Source: Agelas oroides
Lineage: Eukaryota > Porifera > Demospongiae > Agelasida > Agelasidae
Assembly: GCA_949130485.1 (NCBI GenBank)
Contig: OX422183.1
Span: 1,106,001 to 1,170,000, forward strand
Reading direction: 5' to 3'
DNA: 64,000 nucleotides
In this document: positions 13,846-25,740 of the stretch, in pieces
How the letters are laid out: every line of letters begins with the position of its first letter
Numbering within the stretch: position 1 is the first letter of the stretch
Translations under genes and position numbers: made by a program
Notes under the pieces: generated by a model
Seen by the model: the letters and a program-made list of their open reading frames with translations, nothing else
Database searches by the model: none
Told to the model about the DNA's origin: nothing

Positions 13846-14251
13846 CTTCCTTTCTCTTCCCTAATTGGATCTCTTCCCCCCTCTTATATGCTAACATATA
13901 CTAATCACCTCACCAAATTCCCATTTGCTATGCTGTAAATTGATACATGTATTTACCCACTTAGGATTGTTATTTACCCACTGGCATTCTACTACTTTTC
14001 TTAACAGGAACAGGAAGAGAAGAAGTTGAAAGGTGAAGTTTGTATCCATAGTCATTACATGCCAGTGGATTAGTACAAACATATGAACTAGGAGGGAGAG
14101 GGTTATTGGAGAATGGCATCACCCACACAAACAGCAATGGTCGCTGGGTTTGCTTGTGGTTGTTCAATAGTTTGGTGAGAAATCAGATCAAATGTAAAGT
14201 ATGCAATACGGTTATTACAAGAATACCATAGCTGTAAAGTTCTCTGTGTAA
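13846..14251. other. Non-coding stretch, nothing recognised
   Basis: There is no open frame with protein-like content, no clear inverted repeat and no similarity to neighbouring families. The short minus-strand frames near 13891-14167 overlap each other in different frames and carry no motif. Confidence 0.5.
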
Positions 14252-15482
14252 AGGGTAGGTACAAAACCTGGACTCTGGACTATGGACTGGATTATGGACT
14301 GGATTATGGACTCAATTGTAGACTTGATTGGAAAGTAAATGGTGTTCTAAGTCTGCCGTATAAGGAAGACTTTGAATGCTGGATTGCCCAATAAGTGGAG
14401 GATTGGTCTAACAGTAGGAACGGACATGCGTGCAGCTTTTAGCAAGATTGCCTGATTGGTTTAAGCCATTGCTCTGCTCTTACAGCCTTCCCGCCCAGCT
14501 GGTTGAAAGGAGTTGCAAGTTTATGATACCTAATGTAGGCTTTAGTCGAGACTACCAGGCAAGAGGCTGCATCTGATTTCAGCTAGCTGCCTAAAGCCTC
14601 TTGCCTGCATGGTAGTTTTGTGGGCCAGGCTCTCACATGTGACAGTCAAGAGTCTTGAGTGGCTTGCGAGACTACTTGGCCTCTAGCTCAATTACCTATC
14701 TCCCGATGCATTATCTAGGCCTTAAACGCTGACATATACGCTGAAAAAGTGCATAGAAATCTGTCTAATTAGTCCTAACCTTCGGCACAAGACTGGAAGT
14801 AATCAAAAGCTGGATGGTGAGAAGGCCTGGAAAGTTCCGAAACACAAGGTTACCGTACTCACTCTAATTATCCGAACAGTCAAAAATAATTCTGTTGCTC
14901 AGCATTAAATAGAAAGCAAATAAATCTCGCACATGGCTTGTTCTAGTGTAATTAGAACAGATTAGTATGTTGCACGTTGAGGAGACAGGTGAGAGATTAG
15001 GCTTACCTCTCGTGGTAGGTGTCCAACCATAGGTCTATCGTCGACACCCTTGTCAGCTCTAGTATCACTCCTCTCTGACAGCGATTGCAAAACGATCTTC
15101 AGCGTTTCCATGTTCCCTTTCCGCGCCTAGACGCTGTCCAAGATGTGTTAACCACACTCTACGATAAACGTGGAAGCCTGTAACAGCTGCAGTGAAGCTG
15201 AACTCCGAGTTGTCTTCTCGAGCTCCTGCCATACTTTAATACTCGGGTACACCGCATGGCGTGGCCGTTCGGCGTTAAATAGAACGTGTAAGAAAATTCG
15301 ATATTCAACATGTTCAATGAATTAGGAAGGAAACAAAATTATCAAATATGCCATTCGAGCTATTAGAATGTTCGGATAATTAGAGTGAGTACAGTAGTTC
15401 GTATATTCTGCTGTCCAGTCCAAAATCAAGTCCAAAATCGAGTCCATAGTCCAGTCCAGAGTCCAAGTTTTGTACCTACCCC
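14252..15482. mobile_element. TIR element with GGACT-rich ends, host of a nested element
   Basis: The left end GGGTAGGTACAAAAC.TGGACT, followed by tandem GGACT/GGATT motifs, is mirrored at 15418-15482, where TCCA repeats precede GTTTTGTACCTACCC. The inverted repeats are about 60 bp and imperfect. The flanks share GTA/TGTA, so the target duplication is short and its length is ambiguous. No transposase frame is present. A separate 542-bp element sits inside at 14853-15394, making this the older of the two. A distinct element with similar TGGACTGGACT ends lies at 61929-62454. Confidence 0.75.
14853..15394. mobile_element. Nested Tc1/mariner-type (pogo-like) MITE
   Basis: The left end CCGTACTCACTCTAATTATC (continuing CGAACA) matches the inverted right end TGTTCGGATAATTAGAGTGA (continuing GTACAG) over about 26 bp. 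A TA dinucleotide flanks both ends (14851-14852 and 15395-15396). The TA duplication is typical of Tc1/mariner, and the CAGTACTC...ATCCGAAC terminus resembles pogo/Tigger ends. Length is 542 bp with no open frame. It inserted into the older element at 14252-15482. Confidence 0.85.
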
Positions 15483-15894
15483 TGTATACATGCTCCATTG
15501 AAAAGTGTGAACTAATTTCACACTTAATGAGGAATCTGATTGGATTCTTTGAAAAAGTGTGAACAATGTGTAATACTAATCTGATTGGTTAATGTAAAGT
15601 GCTGCCTACGAGGTTGCCACAGAAACATTGCACAGATGTGTTTTCAATTTTAGGCGGGGTAGAAGGCGGAGCTAAATTTTTTGAACAGGAACGCGAACAG
15701 CTAGCATGCTTTTCTATTGCTACCTGTTTGCAGAACAGTAATAGTATCGAAGGCGTTCCATGTCCTCGAAAGTACAGGCGGTAGTAGGTGTATGTTGCGA
15801 AAGCGACCACATCACCGAGTCATGGTCGTTTAAAAGTACAGAAGCTTGGCGCATGCTTAGTTGTAATGCTGCTGTGTTTGTTGAGCTTGCTGTA
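15483..15894. other. Non-coding stretch between two MITEs
   Basis: It holds a short hairpin (AAGTGTGAA...TTTCACACTT near 15502-15523) and overlapping frames of about 60-70 codons on both strands, none with a domain or splice context. No gene is supported. Confidence 0.45.
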
Positions 15895-16390
15895 CTGTAG
15901 TCTCGCAAAAGAGCACCCATGGGCAGAGCACCTTACAGGTCTGCCAAAGAGGGAGTGGGCACTCTTTTGAGTTTTGCAGCATTTAACCACGAAAGGGCGC
16001 CCATGTCATGTTTACAGCGACTCAATACCCTCGAAGCACATACTTAGACAAATAATAATGTACGATGGAACCACCAGCGGCTTCGAAGTTGAGTCCTGCC
16101 AGCACACAACACTCTGAATGGCACCATGTCACCGTGAGCATGGTGTAGCAGTGCACACCGCATTAGCTATGTCTGTCTACGCAAGGGTGCCTTGTAGTAA
16201 CCTCCAGTGAAGTATTACATTCTTTCCTAAGATATGCGTAGCACTTGAGCCTGTGCTTCTCAAGCTCCATGCAACACTCGCTCCACGGTGGGCGCTTATT
16301 CAAGTAAGCTGTGACCCTATACAGGAAATTAGGTCAAAAGTTGGGGGTGGGCACTCTTTCGTGAGTGGGCGCTCTTTCGCGAGACTACGG
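15895..16390. mobile_element. TA-flanked MITE with TCTCGC ends
   Basis: The left end CTGTAGTCTCGCAAAAGAGC mirrors the right end GCGCTCTTTCGCGAGACTAC (then GG), with TA outside each side (15893-15894 and 16391-16392). An extra internal copy of GGGCACTCTTTCG lies at about 16353. Length is 496 bp with no coding content. TA duplication places it among Tc1/mariner-type elements; the CTGTAGTCTCGC terminus is pogo-like. Confidence 0.82.
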
Positions 16391-16550
16391 TACTAACGTT
16401 GAGTACTACTAGGGGCAAGCACTGGTTTAAGTAGGCGTGAATTACGAGGGTAGCATGTTGTTGTACAAAAGGTCAGCATGTCCTTTGGGTAGTTTCGGCT
16501 TCAAGCCCTTCGTCTCGACACTGTTGTGATGAGAGCTGAATACCTATTAA

Positions 16551-16673
16551 TATGGTTTGCTGTGTTTTTGATTAATAGCACTCGTAAGGCAGTAAATTGA
16601 ACTAGGCTGTGCCTCATGCAATTACTTCCTGCCATACTTGTGCTATTAATTCCAAATTCCACAGCAAACCATA
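16551..16673. repeat. Foldback repeat, 123 bp
   Basis: TATGGTTTGCTGTG with ATTAATAGCAC and GGCAGTAA.TTG on the left is mirrored by CAATTACTTCCTGCC, GTGCTATTAAT and CACAGCAAACCATA on the right. Nearly the whole feature folds on itself with a short loop. It is probably a small MITE. No certain target duplication was seen. Confidence 0.7.
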
Positions 16674-19600
16674 CTATCACTTATAAGGAAATAAAATTTC
16701 TACTCCTACTAAATTAGATTTCCAGGAACCCAACTTCTTTTTTCTTTGGCTTCTTATATTGGAAGAAATGTAATGAAAGCACTTTCCAAGAAAAACACTA
16801 GCCTAGCACAGGCCTCCTCACCTGGTGCAGTACTAAATCATTATCTCAGGGCAGTTATGGTAGTTTCAAAAGTGCCATGTTAGCAAAAATAAGGCATAAA
16901 ATGTACTCAGAAAAACTGTTGCTGAAGAAATGTACATAGTATAGCCAAACATTGTTTGAACAAGTGGCAAAGAACATAGGTTGAGAAATTTCTGCTGTTA
17001 AAATATTTTCGTCGGTGCACGAAGCATTGAGAATTAAATGTGCTAAAATTTAAAGCCTACATGTGCTACATTGTGGAACCACTGAGTGGCAAAATATTTT
17101 TAATGCAAAAATTTCAAGTGCAAATTATTATTACCACAAAAGTTTTCCGATCTAGGTGGAGTTATTATTAACAAGCATACCATGGCAACATGCCAATACT
17201 CACAAAATTGGTGGTGTCAAATTTTAATTGCTTTAACTTCATTGCAGCTACTACAAAATCGTTTGCAGATGCCAATAAAATGGACACTACAAGCCTACAC
17301 ATCACGAAGAAACATAAATCAACTAGAAACACTGCATGAAATATAACTTCGAAAAATATGAACAGATTGCACAATTTAGGTTCTCAGTTGTAATATTTAA
17401 GTATTCGTGAACTCACTGCGCACCTCAAGTTGATCTTCAGTATCATTTTTACCCTATGTCACCTTGAACATTTGTAGACAAATGCAGACGGCCCCAAAAT
17501 CTTTTGAAATGGGATGATTTGTGAAGCTGCATTGCCCATACATTGTAGGCAAAAGCAAGCTACTTACTGATGGCTGATAACTCGTATGGCAGAAACTGAA
17601 GCCACACATTACTGCCCCACACCTTAGTTAAGCTTTCCCAGAAGTGTGTAAGTGTAGGGAACTATCTAATAGGCTAAAACCTTTAGCCTATTAGAAGTTG
17701 TGTGTCGAGTGGGGGAGCACCAACACCGCTGGCACATCGATGTTCAAAATTTCACACATACATAAAGTGTGAAGTTAAAACATAAAGGGAGATGGGGATG
17801 GGGCATTTATGGCTTAGATGGATGGGGCATTTTATGGCTTAAAAGGGTGGGGCATTTATGGCTTAAATGGGTGGGGCATTTTATGGCTTAATGGGTGTGG
17901 CATTTATGACTTAAATGGGTGGGACATTTATGGCTCAAATGGATGGGGCGGTTAGTTACTGTTTTTGGGAGATATGCTCAAAAAAAAAAAATACTGGTCT
18001 TCAGGGGAGTACCCTTTCCGGTCCTCGCATGACCACGGGTTTCGGTCCCTTTGAACTCCCTACAGTATGTGGTTTTGGTATGAACATGTCTGGGTGAATT
18101 ACTAGTGCCTTCATACAAGTTGTTTTGACTTCCTAGTGTAGTACACTACCTTTCTCTGGCAGTGGCTTACCGTAATCATTCTAATACAATGGGTAGGAAA
18201 TTAAAATCTGGCTTCCGCTAGATTAGATTCACAAAAACTTAATTCCAGAAACCCAATTTCTTCCACTGGATTAAATCTACCGCTGTAATGGAAGCACATT
18301 TTTCCAAGAAAAGAACTAGCCACGTACGAGGCCTCTTCACCCCAGGGGTGTTGCTTGCAGTAGTAAATCACCTTATAGTTCCAGAAGTGCATAGGCTTTG
18401 ATTTTCTGAGCATTGTTCAGTCTGCCATACTTGTTTTGATAAGAGCAAGGTCTGGGTGCACCACAGCCTCTCTGCCAGTGAGTTCAGAAGTGTTGTTTTG
18501 ATGAGAACACACTAAACAGACTCATTCTGCCCATGACTTCTGTTTTGCTAAGAATGCATCTACTACAGGCTCTTACATTAAATTGGATTCACTTGAAAAT
18601 AATTAGTGGAGCTGCCTTCTGCATAATTGGATTAACAAAAAAACCTGAATTTCTTCCGCTAGGTTGGATCTACCGTTCTATTAAAGATGTTACTTACTAT
18701 TGTACGTAGTGTAGCAGCCTTCTGCATAATTGAATAACCAAATTCCACTAGATTATGGGGATGAGAGTGGACAAGCCCCATATGAATTTTGAGATGCATT
18801 AAGCCTGTGTCTGTTTGCAACAGGATTCCGTATTATACTCTAACTGTCCATTGATGTGGAACAAACCAGATTTAAAATACAACAGGGATGATTGGGATAA
18901 TTATCAGTGCCTACTATCTGTAAGCTAAGGGCAACAAGGCTAAGGAGCATGACTTTGTATGAGTGTAGCATCATTTGACAATGGCTTCAATCAATGCTAC
19001 CATTTTAGGACTGTGAGCACCTACTGTGTGTGGGATAAACCATGAGTCAGTCAGTAGACACTAGCTACTTTTATATGCCGATTTTTTTGATGTTGGACTG
19101 GTGCAACACGTTGGTCAACAAGACTAGTTTGAATGCTGTATGTGGTTGATGACATGTGGCATGTGTTTCTGTACAGGCTAAACTCACATCCTCACTCTGT
19201 GACCCTTACACCCCTTTAATCAGAATAGTTTCATGTCCCACATTTCCAGAACAGAGAGGCTCCACTATGTACACCCAACCCCCTCCACATACACACCCCT
19301 CCACATACACACCCCAAGTAACCAGCAATCCTACTACAACTAATATGTAAAAGCTTTGCCTCATGGTGCCACTGCTTTTGCAATTATCACCAATGATGTG
19401 GAACAGCAGTGTTGTAACTCAGCAAGCTTTGTTTGATATCTCAATAAAATGCTAAGCTGACCTTGAATTTATTCTTGGGACGTTTTTGTAGTTCCAATGA
19501 AAATATTAAGTTTATATGCAACAGAGACTAGATTGAGGAATTCAAATTTTGTGAACGTTGTAAATCATTTGGGTTACTGTCTTCACATGCAGTAACCCAG

Positions 19601-19836
19601 CCAACATTTCCTGCACCTCCTTTTCTTCCTGTTGAGTAGTCTATGCACAACGAAAGTGATAGGAATAGCTACTGTGAGCATTTAATTCCTGTAGACCTAT
19701 ACTGTGCTGCCACCCCCTCCTGCTCCCCCCACCCCCACATGCACACAACTGTTCAATTTTTTCCAGTAGGTGAAATGTTGCATGCTAACAGATGAAAGTA
19801 TTTGCTCAGTTGACTGCTGCTAATTCCTGTTTGCAG
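16674..19836. other. Non-coding upstream region of the Roc-COR gene
   Basis: No convincing exon is visible, although the downstream gene needs at least one upstream exon ending in phase 1. The region holds two diverged copies of one repeat (about 16690-16850 and 18215-18375, sharing AACCCAA.TTCTT, TTTCCAAGAAAA and CCTC.TCACC). It also has the hairpin CTAATAGGCTAAA/TTTAGCCTATTAG at 17669-17697, the hairpin GGGTTACTG/CAGTAACCC near 19569-19597, and a minisatellite. Any exon here would be short. Confidence 0.5.
17791..17950. repeat. Minisatellite, ~24-bp unit, 6-7 copies
   Basis: Units of the form GGGTGGGGCATTTATGGCTT followed by A-rich bases repeat in tandem. Unit length varies by one or two bases through an extra T in ATTTTATGG. 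There is no open frame across it. Confidence 0.9.
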
Positions 19837-22800
19837 ATTATCAAGAAGCTTTGAAACTTGGTGAGGTGTTGGTAGCTTATGCGCGAGTAATGATGGTCGG
19901 TCCAGGAGGTGTTGGCAAGAGCAGTCTTCTTAGGGGACTCATGAACCAGCAACTACTTCAAGCTGAGAGTACTATTCTTGCAGACACTAAGACAGTGAAG
20001 GCACAGCTTTGGGCCAAAGCAGGAGAGTCTGCTGACAGCTACTGGACTGAAGTCACTGAGGAAGATGAGATTGAAGAACTTGCTGGACTGTTCCAACTAG
20101 TACTAGCAAAATTACATCGATCTGAAGCTGCTGCTGTTGGTGAGTTCAACCCACAAGGATACAAACCACAAAGAGTTCAAACCATCAGTCATGAATATGT
20201 GTCCCGCATCAAGGACAAAGAAGTTCGAGATGTGCTTCAACAGGTCATAGAGCATGTCTCAAAAAATCCAACTGCCCCACAGTCGGAAGTGCTGATGCAT
20301 GTGTGGGATTGTGGTGGCCAGCCTGTTTTTATTGATGTCCTCCCAGCCTTTCTGACATCCAGGACAATGTTCCTCCTCTTCTTTGATGCTCGCCAAGACC
20401 TGGATGAGAAATGTGAGACATTGTGTCACAAAGAAGGAAAAGTAGTCTCCAAGTCTGATCTGAGTTTCACGACACTGCAGCTCCTTACTCAGTGGATGGC
20501 CAACATTCATGCTATGTACATACGAAAGACTACAATGAAGTATACTAGCCCAGAAGCATCCACTACACCATCAGAGGGTGAAAGTCCATCTACACAAGGA
20601 AAGACAGCAGATACCTCTGATGCTGTCCATGGTCACAAAGGGCAAGAAATTTTTTCCAGAAACCAGCACAACGGTGGGGAGGGCATCATCCCAAAATTTC
20701 CATGCATTGTTCCAGTTGGTACACATGGTGATGAAGTACAAGAAAAAGAAAAAACCCAAATCCTCCGCACCCTCCTATCTAACTGTGAGGGTAAAGCATA
20801 TGTTCCTCTACTCTACAATGGTGTCATTGTTGACAACACCACTGCTGGCCATGGCAGAGAGGGTGAAGATAAAGGTTTCAAGTATATCCGAGAAAGAGTG
20901 CATCAATTTGCCTCAAAACATCTTGCAGTTCAAACACCAGTAGCCTGGGTTCTATTTAGGAAAGTCCTTCAGAGGGTTGCAAAAGGCAACCCCATTGTCT
21001 CATATGAGCAAGCAGCTGCAGTGGGACAAGCTTGTGGGATATCAGAGGATGTTGTCCCCAGTGTTCTTCGGTTCTACCATGAGCTAGCTGTCTTCCTCCA
21101 CTACAAGAGTCTCTCCAACAAGGTGATTGTTGATCCACAGTGGCTGGTAAGGCAGCTCGGCAGGCTACTAGCACCAGAAAAGTTGGAACAGGAAATTTCC
21201 AACCCATTGCTTAGGAAGCCACTGCATGAGAATGGCATCCTTATTCAACGTTTGTATGAAGAAGTCTGGGAAGAAAGTAACTTAAAATACAAAGTACCAC
21301 CGCAGTCACTTGCTGATCTCCTAAACCACTTTCTTCTTGCGGCTCCAATTGACCAAGCTGACCAAAGTAAGCTTCCAAAATCAGTTGCTCCATTCAAAGG
21401 TCGCAAATACTTTGTCCCTTCTGTTCTGAAGCTCTCAATGGAGGATACTGACAGCACACCTAAATCCAGGGAACCTGTGAAGATGTCTTCTCCTCTCCAT
21501 CTCACATTCAGCACACAGTATGTACCTCCTGGCTTCTTCACTCGCCTGGCAACTACTCTAACAAAGGAACCAAAATGTGAACCACTCTTTGAACACAATG
21601 TCTACCGCAACAAGATAACATTTGCCTATGATCAAATTGATGAATTTACAATCTGTGAACAGTCCTCCAGCATACAAATCAATGTAGCTCGAATTCAACA
21701 TCGCCACACACACACGATTTTGACATTTGGAAACACTTGCTGTGATATCATGAAACTAATTCAGGAATGTTCTGACATAGTTGATCAATGGCTACCTTCA
21801 GTAGAGGTAAAACCAGCCTTCCTATGTGAGCAGTGTCCAGACTTCATCACCATTCCATGTGGTGCCGATACAGGTTTAAATGTCTACTGTAAAGCACGTC
21901 ATCACTGCAACCTCACCAAGGGAAAACAGTACTGGCTGAAAACACCTAGTACTCCAAAGGTTTGTTGTTTGTGTAGATGTTATTGGATTTCTGATGTTGG
22001 TTTGCATGTTTCTCAATACATCAGCAGTGCATAATCATGAGAGAAGTATTATGCACTCGTGGATGTTTATGATAGCATTCCAATTTAACTACATAAACAT
22101 GGTACCGTAGACTCTGGTTAATAGACGCATGCGCTTATAAGTGTAAGTGGTAAGCAAATATGTGCCTAATAGAGGATATGCGCTAGATAAGGGATGCAAC
22201 GAAAGCCACGCCCTACAGGCGGGCATGAGTACACAGTAGATAAACACGTTAACCTGGTGAGTATCGAGGTAAATTCAGAAGACTCTATCCTCCTCAAGAA
22301 GACTTGCAGCATCATACATTCAAGGAGATGTGGGGCTTCACACATTTCACGGGGAAAATTCAGTTTAGGTTTGTCAGGATGTGGCTTGCAAGCTTTGTGT
22401 TTGCCTGAAACAGGAAGAGCCTGTGTATCTCTTCTTATGTTGACTGGAGGATGACCATCGAGTGTGCTGCGTGTTCTTGATGCCATGGTTTTCACTCGAT
22501 CCCTCGCCACCGTCGTGTACTCGCACATGCACTTAATAAATGATGCCGTGTACCAGGACAGAAGCATGCGCCTAATACCGGTAAATAATATGCACCTAAT
22601 AGCAAGGTGTGCCTAACAACCAGAGTCTACGGAATCTGTTTTATCCTTAGAACTCATCAAATACATCCTTATAGGGACATACTCATCACATATTTCATTT
22701 CTGTAGTGCCTTGCACAAAAGGGTGACCTCAGTGATAAAGAGGTGCAGAGAGTGGCCCTTGATGTCCAGAGAGGTGGGAAACTACAAGAACTAGCAGATG

Positions 22801-25395
22801 AACTGGAAATGGTTCCACAGCTAGAGTCACTACGACGTGATATGAATCCTCCATTAACACTACTTTGTCGTTGGCGTTTAGAGATAAAGGATGGGTTAGA
22901 AGCTCACTCCCTCTTGGTACACCATCTCAAGTGCATTGGATTGACAGAAACATCTCACAGGTACCATTATAAATTTTGGATTACAAGATTGTAGAGACTA
23001 ACATGTTGAAAGCACCATCTCCAGAGAGGTCAACAACTCAAGATGTGAACCAGATCTCTTGTGTCACCTTTATCCCTTTCACAGCCTCTATTATCGAGAG
23101 TTTCTTTCAGAACCCTCTAGAACAAATCCCATTGCAGTAAGTCAATTACCATTACAATAGCATTTTTGTGGTGCAGTATTTCATTATGCAAAGACATTCC
23201 ATGTTCATGCTGTACCTATTTTCTGCAGAGGACATGCTGACGTAAATTAACCATGCAAACATGGAATGTTTATAATTCCTCTGATACTTAATGTGAATTC
23301 ACATATCAAATAATAGTGCATAGCATTATAATTATTACGATAAGACCACCAGTTTTTAACCCATAATTGCTGCAATGTCTTTGATATTATATGTTTGAAT
23401 ATTGGTGTGTTGTTTTGTGGGTGTTTACATAACTTAGATGCAACTACCATTTTTAGAAAAGTGCCTTCATTCATTAATTTTATTCCTGTAGGACAACAAT
23501 GGAGCTGCAAGAGACAGTGGTCGTGCCCGTGAAACAGGCACTTCAGTTGATAATACTCATGGAACAACTGGAGGTAGTGGATCCCACTATATATGATACA
23601 GTTGATAGTACTTGTTTAAAATTTCAGTATTGTTGTTTGTATTTAGATCAGTATTAACCCTTTAATCCCTGGATTATTTTCACTTGAGACTAGTTTTAGC
23701 CTATACATGCCTTTAACGCACCGTATCTCCATTTCTGTCCAAGCTCTGACTCCAAAACTGAACCTAAGTCCACTTCCAGCCTTAGCAAGCAGACTCGTGA
23801 CCTTGACCACATCCAATCATTAACAAGCATGCAATAGTCAGCACTCACGGTTGTCAAACACCCACTCAGAGCCCAAGCAGCCTTCTCTGCCAGAAATGAA
23901 CCCCCTAGAAGGTGCGAGTAGCGTTTTCTAAGCCTGTCCATGCAGCCAGGGGGAGAATTGGCCCACCCTGTCCCAACCATGCCACTTTGACAGCCAAGCC
24001 TAGCAGCCACCATGTGCATGTCACCCTGTGGGTGACACCACCCACCTCCCCCTGTCCCACCCTTTCTGCTGATGCAGAACCTGCACGTGTAGTGCGCATA
24101 GACTATCTTTTCTGCGCAGTATGCAGTATGATGTAACCAAAAGTGCACTATAGGGTTTAAAGGGTAAATATGATTGTATAGGCAGGGAATGAAGTTGAAG
24201 ATAATCTACCCATGCACTGCATTGAACTAAGCACAATCTTCCTGTTTGGTACTGAACTCTACCCATAATCTCCCGAAAATAAACCCACCCTCGAAAATAC
24301 GCCCACCTCCCTTTTTTGAATGAAGTTGTTACAAAGGGTGCTTTTCTCTCGAAAGTACGCCCACCCATTTATGCCACAGTATATGCTGTTATGTTAAACA
24401 AGAAGCACCGAAGAAGCAGCACAGTGCAAGAGGAGGGATTAACAAATGAAGGCAGACACCATTTGCTGTTATTGCGTAAGCAAGTGCATGACAAAAGAGG
24501 CATTGAAGAATCACTGCATGCGCAAATAATAAGGGCTAGACTAACTGCGTGTGAGGTGGGTGTATTTTCGAGAGAAATATCACAACTCTTGAAAATACGC
24601 CCACCCCCCTCTTTTAGGAGCCACTTAACTTCATCGCCCATGGGCGTATTTTCGAGAGATTACGGTACTAGAACATAGAATGACACTGTGTACATGTGAT
24701 TATACATGTAAAACTTCATGGCTATTGAAGCCGTAAATGTAATAGTTTGTGATGACTGCATGTGTGGCATGAAAAGCAGGGCATCCACACATTTCTTGAA
24801 AATTCTTTTTTTTTTCTCTCCTTCCCAGGTGCACATAAGTCAGAGTGTAGTCAACCACAGAATGTTAAGGGAGAGGACACACCATTAGGCAAGTAGCACA
24901 TCGTGCATGGACAGTGTATAATCTGGGGAAGAAACAGATAACTTGTAACTGACTATATGGTTTCACTGATTTTAGTTGTTTGAACTGTATTCAAAACTAA
25001 GTCTACATGTGACATACTTCATAGCTACATATCATGCAAGCAGTAGTATTTTAAGTTATTGCATGTATAATATATAATATAATGATGTTTCTCTTGCACT
25101 CTCTCTACTCGCAGATGAGGATGACCTTCTTGATGTCACCAACTACCTACAGAACTTGGAGAAGACCCATATCTACAATCTTGGACTGGTCCTGGGTCTC
25201 AGACACAGTAAAGTAAAAGCCATGATGGAGTCTGCTACCTTCCTCGATGATGTCATTGCTGCATGGCTACGAAAGGAGGATAAAGTCACAGAGAAGGGAG
25301 AGCCAAGTTGGACAGTTCTTGTTAACGCACTGAAACAGTCTAGAGTTGGGCAAACAGGAATTGCCAACAACATTGCAAAGGACAAAATACACTAA
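19837..25395 (+). CDS. Roc-COR GTPase with two death-fold domains, 5' end missing
   Basis: Six exons join in frame: 19837-21959, 22707-22960, 23085-23136, 23492-23573, 24829-24888 and 25115-25395. All introns are GT-AG except 24889-25114, which has a GC donor (AG|GCAAGT). Counting the Leu codon at 19851 as 1, exon 1 shows the P-loop GPGGVGKSS (17-25), the switch II motif WDCGGQ (152-157), the base-specificity motif PVGTHGDE (288-295), a COR-like region (about 362-600) and a Cys-rich tail (about 655-690). Exon 2 (LQELADELEMV...LLCRWRLE) reads as a death domain. The last exon (LGLVLGLRHSKV...DDVIAAWLRKE...SRVGQTGIA) is a second death-like fold. The order resembles DAPK1 and MFHAS1 relatives, which act in cell-death and innate signalling. 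No ATG precedes the P-loop: exon 1 opens at an acceptor (TTTGCAG|AT) in phase 1, so upstream exons exist that I could not find. The polypeptide is cytoplasmic, with no TM segments. Confidence 0.88.
22105..22632. mobile_element. TIR MITE in intron of the Roc-COR gene
   Basis: The left end CCGTAGACTCTGGTTAATAG mirrors the right end CTAACAACCAGAGTCTACGG. TA precedes the left end and AA follows the right, so a TA duplication has probably mutated. Internal motifs (ATGCGC, GTGCCTAATA) also recur in inverted order. Length is 528 bp, wholly inside the first visible intron (21960-22706). The short frames inside it are not genes. Confidence 0.78.
23658..24164. mobile_element. Possible piggyBac-like MITE in intron
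   Basis: TTAA at 23654-23657 is followed by CCCTTTAATCCC. The right end reads GGGTTTAAAGGG followed by TAAA, one change from TTAA. A TTAA target and a CCCTTT terminus suggest piggyBac, but the inverted match is only about 10 bp. Length is 507 bp, in the intron 23574-24828. Overlapping frames of up to 150 codons lie here on both strands without any domain. Confidence 0.5.
24262..24665. mobile_element. TA-flanked MITE in intron of the Roc-COR gene
   Basis: The left end CCCATAATCTCCCGAAAATA mirrors the right end GTATTTTCGAGAGATTACGG, and TA flanks both sides (24260-24261 and 24666-24667). Internal repeats of TTTTCGAGAG and AAAATACGCCCACC near 24290, 24345, 24560 and 24590 give extra foldback structure. 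Length is 404 bp with no coding capacity. It shares intron 23574-24828 with another element. Confidence 0.8.
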
Positions 25396-25740
25396 ATGTT
25401 AAAACTTGCTGTATCTTGAGTAGCTGGCCCTGATATACTCTCACCCACTAATGTCTATTTTTGTTGTTTCTTTGTTTTGTTGCGAACAAAAATGATAACT
25501 TTTCCCATTATAATTACTGTTCGCAGTTGGCATGCTGGCACAAAATTAAAGCATGTATATCAAGCTGGACAATTATACAATAGTGACTACAATGTGCATG
25601 TGTTGAGAGGGACTATACTGTGACTATGGTATACAGTACTATAATTATACAGTTGATGCAACAAGAAGTTGAGGAGAGTGGGGGTGGATACGTACGTAGG
25701 TGGGAGGGAGGAGCCCAAATCACAGGCCGGGCAAAGAATG
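25396..25740. other. 3' flank of the Roc-COR gene
   Basis: AT-rich sequence after the stop codon. AATTAAAGCA near 25544 may serve as a weak polyadenylation signal, but no clear AATAAA was found. No other feature was seen. Confidence 0.4.

Noticed and set aside
19156-19350. Candidate upstream exon of the Roc-COR gene after TTTCTGTACAG
   Set aside because: The peptide is low-complexity (Pro/Thr/His from CA/CC runs) and no donor in the required phase was evident.
19851-19853. TTG as the start of the Roc-COR protein
   Set aside because: The frame is open upstream to a splice acceptor, and TTG starts are not normal in animals.
21960-22034. Extension of the Roc-COR exon to the stop at 22034
   Set aside because: A good donor (AAAG|GTTTGT) ends the exon at 21959. 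The extra codons are intron, and the next exon joins in phase.
22166-22567. ORFs of 86 and 133 codons
   Set aside because: They lie inside a TIR MITE on both strands and have no domain.
23696-24368. Overlapping ORFs up to 150 codons on both strands
   Set aside because: They are in an intron and within MITE sequence, with mutually shadowing frames and no motif.
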